Positions 29,687 through 40,748 of a stretch of 64,000 bases of DNA are shown one piece after another. The stretch spans positions 23,674,974 to 23,738,973 of the forward strand of contig OX465103.1 of assembly GCA_949987565.1 (NCBI GenBank), given 5' to 3'. How positions within the stretch are numbered: the stretch's first letter is position 1; every line of letters begins with the position of its first letter. The position numbers were made by a program, and so were the translations under genes. A model generated the notes under the pieces. It did no database searches, was not told the origin of the DNA, and worked only from the letters and a program-made list of their open reading frames with translations. Source of the stretch: Luidia sarsii. Lineage: Eukaryota; Echinodermata; Asteroidea; Paxillosida; Luidiidae.

Positions 29687-29735
29687 ATGTCTGTGCGGGA
29701 GAAAGGGAAGAAGAACAATCATCTCAGCTCATTGA
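29687..29735 (+). CDS. Candidate first exon, gene unknown
   Basis: An ATG in TCATCATGT context opens MSVREKGKKNNHLSSL and ends at a good donor TTGA|GTAAGA. It lies 425 bases from the minus-strand candidate and points away from it. No downstream exon was recognised before the stabilin gene. Confidence 0.2.
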
Positions 29736-30049
29736 GTAAGATTTAGCATTAGGTAATGGTTCCCTTTCCAAGAAAAGTACCGAACTCCCTGGAATTAATT
29801 TGTATTTTTTTTATCGTTCTGACGAATGTGAATTTCATCAATTTCTCGAAGAAAAGCAAATTTAGAAAAAAATGTGAAAGAAAAGAACTGATATCGCCAG
29901 ATGACCCATCTCAGTCGGGGAAGCCAATCCGTTTAAATTTCGTATAAATCATTATCTGGTTTCGAATTTCAGGGTGTAATGAATTCGAATTCTATTTCAT
30001 TCATTATAAATGCAAAAACAATGTCTGGAGTGACCTGAAATATAGATAT

Positions 30050-30145
30050 TTGAAAGGTCAAAGGGCCCGATATTTCAATCCTTGGGCAGAAATGATGCTC
30101 CGAAAAAAGAGTCCTTCTCAGATTGAAACGTCAGGCCCTCTCTAG
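30050..30145. repeat. Repeat A inverted pair, diverged
   Basis: GGGCCCGATATTTCAATCCT opposes AGATTGAAACGTCAGGCCCT. It is a degenerate head-to-head pair like those at 7.3 and 16.3 kb. Confidence 0.65.
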
Positions 30146-30576
30146 GCCTCACATTAAAAAAAATACGGTGATTGGATGAAACTAAACATGGCATGACCAC
30201 GAAGGATGGCATTGCTTTGATTTCTCTAACTTTCATGCAAGGTGCTATTAAGCATGTTATTATTTCAAAATGGAAATCAGTCGCACTAAATTGAAAACGA
30301 AGTGAGTTCATGAGTTCCCGCAATAAAAAGATAAATCTGGGAGTTCTGTTCGGTACAATTCCCAAAATACAATTCAATTGCAAAAGGTAACAGACTACAT
30401 GCATTTCCCCCTTTTGATGAATACGTGCATCATCTTCTGATTATAAAGTTAGCGACAAAAACGTTTGCAAACTCCTTACTTACTCAAATGACCAAAATGC
30501 AATCTCCTAGCATGGCCTGGCGTTTCGATCCTTGCAGGACCTTTCCCAAACTCAGAACTTTGAGAAAGGTCCTGAC

Positions 30577-31824
30577 TAAGGCTGTTGTCGTGAGAAAAAA
30601 TTCTTGTCGACATGTCGCGAGAATTTTATGCCGACTGTCGACATTGTCGCGACAGAGACCCGATTTAGTCAAAAATCTGTAGTCACAATGTCGGTTTTGT
30701 TTTAGGTATTAAACGAATGGGGCATGTCAAACCGCCATAGTTGTGAACTTGTGAAATTAGTTTTCATGGATAATCTTAATTTCAATAATTTTTCATATCT
30801 AATGGCTTTCGTATTTAAGATTATACACAACAAAATAATTTTTGTGCCGATATTGGGTGTTACAGTCGTAATTTCCTAAAAAAAATCATAAAAAAGCGAT
30901 TGCTCATTGTTTATTCATGACGTCATCGATCGGCGATGCGTGCGTTCTCACTGCGAGAAATAATGAATATTTATGAATTCGCTGCACAGCGGCTGCAGTG
31001 GCTTTCCAATTGGCTATGTACACATGTACAGTTGGAGAACCAGATAGTTTCAGTGAAAAGAAAAGACGTCACCGTCCTAACCTACATGTACGAAAGGTAG
31101 CCGCGTATTGGGCAACCCAAAACCAGCCGCGTATTGGGCCCAAAAACGGAGGAGGCCGCGTATTCAGCCATACATTCAGACAAACCTAGAACGTATGCAG
31201 CAAAGGAGGCCTTTTTCCGATGTACATAATGTACTTCCGGTCCGTTTTTCAACGAAATAAATACGCGGCCGCCGGGATTTGGGGCCCAAACACGCGGCTA
31301 CTTTCAACTGGGTACCGACCGCGACGCACGTGCGATCTCATTTCTCGATCCTTCCCTCGGACGTCCACGATCTTTCCCGATCTCTGCATTGCACTGGTAT
31401 CCCGTACGCACGTGTATTAAATGCATGCGATGCAGCAACGTATACCAGCTACTGTACTGCTGACGACCGGCCATAGAAACGTGCGCTATACAGTAGTGAC
31501 AGTATTTACACTGTACATCGTAATGGCAAAATGCGTTCGGTGAACGATTTTCTTTGGTCGCGTCGCGATCCCTTCCAACTTCCACCATATTTAGTAACTA
31601 TTATTTTGTGGCGTGGATAAGCAAAAATGAAATGCTCAGCGCACAATTTTAGGATTTTTTGTTCTCTTTTTATTCCCTTCTTTTCAGAGATTGGCCATTA
31701 TGACTAGAGATAGGCTAATGTATTTTATTGTTTTTGTCGCGACAACCGAAAAACCTTGTCGACATGTCGGAATATTTTCTTTGTCGCGACAATGTCGACA
31801 AAAGCCTTGTCGACAACAGCCTTA
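30577..31824. mobile_element. Nonautonomous hAT-like DNA transposon, 1,248 bp
   Basis: Flanked by the perfect 8-bp direct repeat GTCCTGAC (30,569-30,576 and 31,825-31,832). Terminal inverted repeats start TAAGGCTGTTGTCG, and subterminal arrays of TTGTCGACATGTCG and TGTCGCGACA occur at both ends. It is inserted in a repeat A copy (CTTTGAGAAAG before it). Inside are short repeats GCCGCGTATTGGG. No transposase frame is seen. Confidence 0.85.
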
Positions 31825-32164
31825 GTCCTGACCAAATCAACAAACCCATGCCCAGCTCCCACCATTTTTGACATTATCTCGTGAGACCAATATTCAACTC
31901 ACGTGGCTTAATTTTGAGCAAGATGAAATTGAAGGACAAAATAAAACAAACAAAAAACATGACAATCTAGGCTTCCACCAAGATTGGACCAAAACAATAT
32001 TTTTGAAGGCACATTTTTCAAGAGAGGAAATCAGACGAGCAAAACACAGTCACACAAACTAAATCGATGGAGGAGTTAGGATGATGGTAGAGATGGTGAG
32101 AGATGCCATGGCACGGACACCAATGACGAATGTGTTAGGATCACCGGCCAGTGTGGGTGTTAAT

Positions 32165-32309
32165 ACGGACGATTTACAATAGAGCGCCCTCAAGTGTTTG
32201 CAACGCGTTGGCCAATCACAATGCGCGGAAAGAGTGGACAGATTCCAGGCATAGTGATTGGTCAACGCGTTGCAAAACTCTGGAGGGCGCACTATTGTGA
32301 ACCGCCCGT
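32165..32309. mobile_element. Imperfect inverted-repeat MITE
   Basis: ACAATAGAGCGCCCT / AGGGCGCACTATTGT termini with inner TTGCAACGCGTTGGCCAATC against GATTGGTCAACGCGTTGCAA. Confidence 0.8.
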
Positions 32310-33630
32310 ACTGTGCCTATGGCTTTGGCTAAGGTTATAGCTGTGAGTATTGCGGTTGCCAATTAGGACCTTTTTCGCCAAACAGCGTAAGCGCAGGCAG
32401 ACATTGTAACAGCCATACAGTGGCCCTGTATGAATCCCTAGATCAGGCTCGGGCTTAGGCTTTGTGAATCCTTAAGCTTCGTGAATTCCTGAATCAAAGT
32501 TTCTCATCCTTTTCAGTACAGAGCATTCACCTTGAAACTGTGGTCAAATGATTTTATTTAAGTACACGTACAGCTGCCCGGGCCCGAGCCTGATCCACGG
32601 ATTCGTAAAGGGCCATTGTGGCGTTGCACTCAGGAAGCACCTTGGCGTTTAACATCTCTAAAATCCATGCAATACAGGGAGCACATTACAAAAAAATGGC
32701 AACATTTCCGCAACCGTATAGAAGGGGGAAAACACTCCACAAGGTGTATATGAATCTACGGAGGCTTAAAATAGCCATCCGCATTTCCACTTTTTTTTTT
32801 TTTTTTAATCTGAAATCCTTCCCAGATGATAATTTACCTCGAAAGCACGGAATTTCACGGTACAGTATCATGGAATTCGGTTTTTTTTTTCCAGAAACAA
32901 TGCCTCTGTTTTCCATGTTTTTTCTGCTTCACGCATAAATCATCTCAGTAACGTGGAAGCAGGAATGATCATTTCAGCGTCCGTAGTAATCATTTCTAGT
33001 TAATGAAGGATTTATGGGACAAAATAATCAGGACTGTGAAAATGCATGCCATTTTTTCTTCTTCGGAAAGTCGCGAACGCTAATACATGTACAAATACGT
33101 GTACACAAACTGGGAGAAAAGATCAGCAATAATTAGAATGTCAGTCTGTTGAGGTTCTGCCCTTCCCAAGGTGTCCCAAGAAACTTGAGAAACAGTGGTT
33201 TTCCTATGAGTGTGGGAAAGGGCTGAAACAACCACACCAGTTGGATATCGGAGCTCCGATTAGAACTTGAGACATTGCTTTTACGTGTATATGAAAGTAC
33301 TTGAAGCGGGGGGGGGGGTCACATTGGGAAGGGCATGACCTCGTTTGTGTGAGAGCACCAATTACCTTGCACCAAGTTAAACAAAGTTAATGGCAACGGC
33401 TGCATTGGCGTTTAATACGATCGGGTGAAGTCAAGCTGAGAAGGGGACAAACACAACAGGAGACAAAGAGACGGGAGTGAAGCGTCAACTGAGATCGGAC
33501 CGACAAGCCGGCCGAGGGGCCGGGGTGACCAGTTAGGCGGAAGGGGTTTGGGAAGCACAGCAACAAAGGGGGCAGGGGTTAAATCTCACACTGTGAAGTA
33601 ATGCCACGCTCGGAGCGGCTAACTGAACTC
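32310..33630. other. Intergenic DNA, nothing recognised
   Basis: Mixed sequence with T-runs (32,791-32,807; 32,880-32,890) and a G-run (33,309-33,318). No supportable gene. Confidence 0.4.
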
Positions 33631-33637
33631 ATCAGTC

Positions 33638-33754
33638 GCGTTCGATTAGCAAACGCCCGGGCTACCCCGGAGGGTCCCTGCTTCCACGCTGGGTAAGGTA
33701 GTGGGTAATGACATCAGAGCCTCCCGGGTAGACCCAGGGAAGCTAATCGAACGC
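33638..33754. mobile_element. Inverted-repeat MITE
   Basis: GCGTTCGATTAGC and GCTAATCGAACGC termini. The CCCGGGCTACCC / GGGTAGACCC inner arms are imperfect. Confidence 0.75.
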
Positions 33755-34554
33755 ACCAAGGCGTAGATGCTGTCAATGTCATTACGCCGAGCCGACGCCA
33801 ACGCGCTGCAACCACGGTAACTGGTTTTCCCAACCGCTTTGCTGCCGACCGTCTTGAACCACTTTTAAAAGCCATCGGATTTGGAGTTCGGAAAAATGAA
33901 AGTATGGTAGCTACAAAGATGACTCTCACTGGTGTGTGTGTGTGTGTGTACACGATGCAGCAAAGCGGCCCACCATTCTTCACCACCATCTTTGATCTAT
34001 TTGCATGGATTCGCGATGGAAAGTGTTTAAATGCGCTATGCTCGCAGTGGCAGCAATATAGCTCCTGTGTAAGTAGCGCGAACCCGCGCCAAAGAAACAC
34101 GTGCGACCTCGGGAGGAGGCGACGCATGACATTGACAGCAGATTCCCACGAGGTGCATGGGAAGCCATTGTTTTAGTCCAGCGAAAATCTATTCTCTGTT
34201 GTTCACCATCAGGGTGAGCGTGAGACACATGATCACTCATGAGTATGATCAGTTCACATTGTGACGAGAACACTGCATACAAGGTTAGTATTTAGTGGAC
34301 TGGACAGAGAATTCTAGTGAAGCATATTGTCTATACTGTAACCCCATCAGCTAATGTTCTACAGGGCCCTTTTGAAGTTAGTCATCTAACTGTCTTCAAA
34401 TACACTATATACTGGGGGAAAACTAACTGGGAAATATTCTAAGTGGAAATGAGGGCGTGATTCGTGGGTAGAGATATACGGCAGTTAATGGTAAAAAAGC
34501 TTCTGACTGGCGTCCCGCCCCGGCAAAGACTAGTTGACTATTTAAATTCGGGAA

Positions 34555-34640
34555 GGTACCATCTAAGGGCTGAAGTGTTGATGGTAAAAGCACTGGTACG
34601 CAAAAACCAGGGGGCTCGGGTTCAAGTTCTGGTCGAGTCA
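34555..34640 (+). mobile_element. tRNA-like SINE head
   Basis: AAGGGCTGAAGTGTTGATGG, GGTAAAAGCACTGGTACG, then box B-like CTCGGGTTCAAGTTCTGGTC. Confidence 0.7.
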
Positions 34641-34729
34641 AAGTTTCCTTTACCATTTTTTCTTCCCTTTTTCCCCCCTTTCAAATTGGGAAATATTTTA
34701 AAACAATTTTTGAAATGGTAAGGAAAATT

Positions 34730-34806
34730 TGAGCTAACCGGGACTTGAACCCAGGACCCCTCGCTTAACACACCAGCGCTCTTACCACCTGAGCTACTCA
34801 GTCATT
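34730..34806 (-). mobile_element. tRNA-like SINE head
   Basis: The plus strand CCGGGACTTGAACCCAGGAC followed by ACCACCTGAGCTACTCAGTC is the complement of a tRNA-like head. It lies 90 bases from an opposed copy. Confidence 0.7.
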
Positions 34807-35624
34807 AGAAAGCCTTCCCAAAAAAAATACATTTGATTTCCTATTAGTTGGCTTGGTATTAATCGGATATTTATCTTAAAGCCAAAAAAAAAAGCCTGCA
34901 GTTAAATATAGACCCCCCCTCCCACCTAGTCAGGGAACGTTAGTCACTCACAATTTTATTTTGCAATGGTTTCATGGGAGATGTCTCGCTTGCTTTTTCT
35001 AGCAGGGTTTGCGTATGGTTTAAATGGTGCTTCGAGTTTGGTGTTCAGAAAACTGGAGCTCAAACACAAGCCTTTTTTTTAAAGTGTTCACGTTTGTTGA
35101 TTCAACACAACCTTTCTCTTCTTTTTTTGGGGGGGATGGTTGATGCTTAGGTATGGTGAGATGCATCCTCCTCAAATGACGTCTGCAGATGGTGATATGA
35201 TCTGAACGGGCTGTGCCTCTGTGGAAGAGCACACCGAATGACTGAGTTACTGCCACACCTTGGCAAGGGACTCCTGAGGTCCGGACTCTAACTAACGGAT
35301 TGGATGCCCAAGCCACCTTCTGTTCCTGCTTCAGTTGTCCCATCTTTGTATAGCTTGCCCTTGATTCTGTCCCCCACCACTGCATCTGATGACGTAGCTG
35401 CGAGAGCTCATGCACTCTCCTCAACCGATATGTCTTTAAGTGCTATTTTTTTCATTGGTTGGACTGACATTGCTATCTGGAGACATCTTCTCAGATGAGG
35501 AGTCATTTTTTGAGTACCTCGGTTTAGAAGAGGAGATTGTACGTGTCTTTCAAGGCAACAGGGTTAAGCTTTGCAACATAAAATAATGATATTAAAAATT
35601 AAAAAAAAGGGGCAGAAAATTAAA

Positions 35625-35705
35625 GTGGACCGGGACTTAATCCCAAGGTCTGGTGCCTTGCACCAGCACTCTTACCACCTGAGCTATCCAACCCTTAGAG
35701 GGTGG
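35625..35705 (-). mobile_element. tRNA-like SINE head
   Basis: The plus strand GGACCGGGACTTAATCCCAA with ACCACCTGAGCTATCCAACC, box B changed in one arm. Confidence 0.65.
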
Positions 35706-35819
35706 CCTTCCCAAATAGTCAGTCATAGACAAATACCTTCACAGTTTCTGAGTGATAGTTTCTAACTAGGCCCTATCTGCATAAGACATGAAGGTTTTCC
35801 TGGTGGAGAACATTGTGGA

Positions 35820-35940
35820 AAGTTTCCTGACGACAGGGATAGTACACACTACCCGAAACATTGAGTTACCGGCTCTTTTCAGAGCCACACTTCTTTCTTG
35901 AAAGAGAAGATATACATGGTGTCACCGCAAACTTCCCACT
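35820..35940 (+). repeat. Repeat B copy with perfect histone 3' stem-loop
   Basis: CTGACGA (35,827-35,833), a GGGATAG/CTACCC hairpin, GAAAC (35,855-35,859), stem-loop GGCTCTTTTCAGAGCC (35,871-35,886), ACAC, then purine block CTTGAAAGAGAAG about 12 bases on, then GGTGTCACCGCAAAC. The stem-loop equals the metazoan histone mRNA consensus at all 16 positions. Confidence 0.85.
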
Positions 35941-36688
35941 AGGCCCTATCTGTCCATACTGATAATAGACTGTGAAATTCCAAAATGTTATGACTGACGA
36001 TGCAGTCTTGATCTGAAGCATTTCGTGCCTGGACCATCCAGCCCAAACAACTATTGCATATTTATTTTTGACCAACATTGCCTTAGTCTTGGACCAGAAA
36101 ATTGAACTACTCGAAATGTGTGCGGTCAGTTGGAAAAATTATATCAGAGATTGTAGAATTGTGTCATGTTCCGGTTTCTCGTAGGAAGTGTTTCCCTTCA
36201 AAACAAAACCGGGAAAACTAACTAGAAAACTGCATAATAATGTTTGTATCAAAATAGCAGCAAAAAATAAAATGACTGGGCCTGAACTTGAGCCGGGGAA
36301 AGATCTTATTTGAAGCATTCAACACCTGGAGCAAAGACGTATACTACAAAGCTCAGAAACTGTTGCCGGCAGTTCTTGGCCCTCCCAGGACCCAAGACAA
36401 CGGAGTTGTTAATTCAGGGTTCAGGTTAAAAGGCCCCGAGCCCCCTGAGAGGTGCAAGAGACAGTTAGACAAAAGATCTGACTTTCAGAAGAAGCAGAAT
36501 GGGTTAAAAAGAATACACAAAAACTCGGACACGAGACTCGACCTCCGTGACTGGGGACTCAGTCTCGGTTTAATATGACCTAACAAGGACTCAGGACTCC
36601 AATGAGTGATGACTTGGGCTTGGACCTGAACTCGGGCCTTCTGAGGCTGAGACTTACGAGTCTGGCCGCCGCCTTGTGCTTAACTTAC

Positions 36689-36820
36689 CCGGGCAAAGCC
36701 GACAGTGTCGCTGCCCATATCTGCGGCGGTGGGGTTACTGATCCCCTCTCCGTCCTCCTCCCCCTCTGCCATCATGCCGGAACGGCTGAAGGTCACACTA
36801 CTCTCACGGTTGTCTCCATT
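36689..36820 (-). CDS. Stabilin exon t: cytoplasmic tail
   Basis: Residues 911-954, [44 protein letters not shown]. The ISNP turn is like those in endocytic receptor tails. The donor CGG|GTAAGT is strong, but read-through would stop after two more codons (TAA, 36,680-36,682). The next exon was not found, and an AATAAA on the minus strand near 36,062 could serve the read-through form. Confidence 0.85.
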
Positions 36821-39800
36821 CTGTAAAACAAAGTGGAGACATGCCCCCCACAAAAACAACCCCAAAATTCAGTGTAATTCGGGGAAGTTTTGTCTTTGTC
36901 TTGATGTATAATTCACACTGTATGTTCGATGCATTGCTCATTGATGCCATGTCCGAAACGGAAACGGGCTTCCAGAGCTATGGCTAGGGGTATTGTCTTC
37001 GCATCTCCGTGTATTTCAAATAGGGGGAAGACCTAGCCCTTGCTCTAGACGCCCGTTTCAGACACGGCCTTACCTGCCAAAAACAAAATCTAGGCAACTC
37101 AGACGGGATTTGGACCTGTGACATCTGCCTTCTGGAGCAGATGTCTTGAGCTTGTCACAGCCTTGCGGTGGATTTGAATCTGTACAGCGCTGGGGGCTGC
37201 AGTTGATAGAGGTGTGTTACGATTTTGCTTCAGTTAGAATGCAACCCAATGAGCATGCTCGGTATATGCCCGACTGCCTGGAGACTTGTGTGGGTGAGAA
37301 TGTCATTCAATGGGGGTTTGCCCTACCCCGATGCGTAGTCAGCACTGTGTGCTCAGTGCTTTGCCTGATTGCCTGGTGACTTGTGTGGATGAGAATGTCA
37401 TTCAATGGGGGTTTGCCCTACCCCGATGCGTAGTCAGCACTGTGTGCTCAGTGCTTTGCCTGATTGCCTGGTGACTTGTGTGGGTGAGAATGTCATTCAA
37501 TGGGGGTTTGCCCTACCCCGATGCGTAGTCAGCACTGTGTGCTCAGTGCTTTGCCTGATTGCCTGGTGACTTGCGTGGGTGAGAATGTCATTCAATGGGG
37601 GTTTGCCCTACCCCGATGCGTAGTCAGCACTGTATGCTCAGTGCTTTGCCTGATTGCCTGGTGACTTGCGTGGGTGAGAATGTCATTCAATGGGGGTTTG
37701 CCCTACCCCGATGCGTAGTCAGCACTGTATGCTCAGTGCTTTGCCTGATTGCCTGGTGACTTGTGTGGGTGAGAATGTCATTCAATGGGGGTTTGCCCTA
37801 CCCCGATGCGTAGTCAGCACTGTATGCTTAGTGCTTTGCCTGATTGCCTGGTGACTTGCGTGGGTGAGAATGTCATTCAATGGGGGTTTGCCCTACCCCG
37901 ATGCATAGTCAGCACTGTGTGCTCAGTGCTTTGCCTGATTGCCTGGTGACTTGTGTGGGTGAGAATGCCATTCAATGGGGCATTGCCCGACCCCGATGCA
38001 TAGTCAGCACTGTATGCTCAGTGCTTTGCCTGATTGCCTGGTGACTTGTGTGGGTGAGAATGCCATTCAATGGGGGTTTGCCCTACCCCGATGCGTAAAT
38101 AGCACTGTATGCTTAGTGCTTTGCCTGATTGCCTGGTGACTTGCGTGGGTGAGAATGTCATTCAATGGGGGTTTGCCCTACCCCGATGCATAGTCAGGAC
38201 TGTGTGCTCAGTGCTTTGCCTGATTGCCTGGTGACTTGTGTGGGTGAGAATGCCATTCAATGGGGGTTTGCCCTACCCCGATGCGTAGTCAGCACTGTAT
38301 GCTCAGTGCTTTGCCTGATTGCCTGGTGACTTGCGTGGGTGAGAATGCCATTCAATGGGGGTTTGCTCTACCCCGATGCGTAGTCAGCACTGTATGCTCA
38401 GTGCTTTGCCTGATTGCCTGGTGACTTGTGTGGGTGAGAATGTCATTCAATGGGGGTTTGCCCTACCCCGATGCGTAGTCAGCACTGTATGCTTAGTGCT
38501 TTGCCTGATTGCCTGGTGACTTGTGTGGGTGAGAATGTCAATCAATGGGGGTTTGCCCGACCCCGATGCGTAGTCAGCACTGTATGCTTAGTGCTTTGCC
38601 TGATTGCCTGGTGACTTGTGTGGGTGAGAATGTCATTCAATTGGGGTTTTCCCGACCCCGATGCGTAGTCAGCACTGTATGCTCAGTGCTTTGCCTGATT
38701 GCCTGGTGACTTGTGTGGGTGAGAATGTCATTCAATGGGGGTTTGCACTACCCCGATGCATAGTCAGCACTGTATGCTCAGTGCTTTGCCTGATTGCCTG
38801 GTGACTTGTGTGGGTGAGAATGTCATTCAATGGGGGTTTGCCCTACCCCGATGCGTAGTCAGCACTGTATGCTTAGTGCTTTGCCTGATTGCCTGGTGAC
38901 TTGCGTGGGTGAGAATGTCATTCAATGGGGGTTTGCCCTACCCCGATGCGTAGTCAGGACTGTGTGCTCAGTGCTTTGCCTGATTGCCTGGTGACTTGCG
39001 TGGGTGAGAATGTCATTCAATGGGGGTTTGCACTACCCCGATGCATAGTCAGCACTGTATGCTCAGTGCTTTGCCTGATTGCCTGGTGACTTGCGTGGGT
39101 GAGAATGTCATTCAATGGGGGTTTGCACTACCCCGATGCATAGTCAGCACTGTATGCTCAGTGCTTTGCCTGATTGCCTGGTGACTTGTGTGGGTGAGAA
39201 TGTCATTCAATGGGGGTTTGCCCTACCCCGATGCGTAGTCAGCACTGTATGCTTAGTGCTTTGCCTGATTGCCTGGTGACTTGCGTGGGTGAGAATGTCA
39301 TTCAATGGGGGTTTGCCCTACCCCGATGCGTAGTCAGGACTGTGTGCTCAGTGCTTTGCCTGATTGCCTGGTGACTTGCGTGGGTGAGAATGTCATTCAA
39401 TGGGGGTTTGCCCTACCCCGATGCGTAGTCAGCATTGCCTGATTGCCTGGTGACTTGTGTGGGTGAGAATGTCATTCAATGGGGGATTGCCCTACCCCGA
39501 TGCGTAGTCAGCACTGTATGCTTAGTGCTTTGCCTGATTGCCTGGTGACTTGTGTGGGTGAGAATGTCATTCAATGGGGGATTGCCCTACCCCGATGAGT
39601 AGTCAGCACTGTATGCTCAGTGCTTTGCCCGATTGGCTGGTGACTTGTGTGGGTGAGAATGTCATTCAATGGGGGATTGCCCTACCCCGATGTGTAGTCA
39701 GCACTGTGTGCTCAGTGCTTTGTCTGATTGCCTGGTGACTTGTGTGGGTGAGAATGCCATTCAATGGGGGTTTGCCCTACCCCGATGCGTAGTCAGCACT

Positions 39801-40489
39801 GTGTGCTCAGTGCTTTGCCTGATTGCCTGGTGACTTGTGTGGGTGAGAATGTCATTCAATGGGGGTTTGCCCTACCCCGATGCTTAGTCAGCACTGTATG
39901 CTTAGTGCTTTGCCTGATTGCCTGGTGACTTGCGTGGGTGATAATGTCATTCAATGGGGGTTTGCCCTACCCCGATGCGTAGTCAGCACTGTATGTGCTC
40001 AGTGCTTTGCCCAACTGCCTGCTGATTTGAATCGGTGAGAATGTAATCCCATGAGGGTTTGCCCTAGACTGGCATGTGTGCTCGGCACTGTAGCACTGTG
40101 CACATAAGCACTAAGCACTGAGGATACAGCGCTCACAGCACATCGGGTAGGGCAAACCTTCATTGAATTACATTCTCACCTCCACTAATCAACCCGGCAA
40201 TGAAGCACCGAGCATACATACATGTACAGTCCAGTAGGGCAAACTCTCACCGGTTCCCCGCCACCGGACTTACCACACTGTAGTGTGAGACGATGCTTCG
40301 GGCACCGGGCGGCTTTCTCCTGAATCTGAACTTGATGAAGAGGCCCACTCCCACAACGACCAGGAGGATGACTGCAAAGATGGTGACCAGGACGCCGGCA
40401 AAGAGCTTACTGACCGACACCTCATCAGCCTTGGAGTCCTGTCAGGCAGGAAAGGGAGAGAGAGGGAGAGGGAGAGAAAGGGAGGGAGA

Positions 40490-40531
<42 letters not shown>

Positions 40532-40716
40532 GTGTGGTGGAGAGAGAGAGGGAGAGAGCGAGGGAGAGAGAGAGGGAGAGAGGGAGGGAGAGAGAGGGAG
40601 AGATAGAGAGGGAGGGGGAGAGAGATGGAGAGAGTGAGAGAGAGAGTGAGGGAGAGAGAGGGAGAGAGTGAGAGAGTGAGAGAGTGAGAGAGAGAAGGAG
40701 GGAGAGGGAGAGAGAA

Positions 40717-40748
<32 letters not shown>

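Noticed and set aside
35020..35424. 134-codon minus-strand frame with a basic C-terminal half, considered as an LTR-retroelement remnant
   Set aside because: No protease, reverse transcriptase, RNase H or integrase motif is visible; any resemblance to the end of a retroelement polyprotein is too weak to call.
37225..40085. Regular array considered as a CRISPR-like array
   Set aside because: There are no unique spacers between repeats, the units are head-to-tail and 95 bp long, and the host is an animal.
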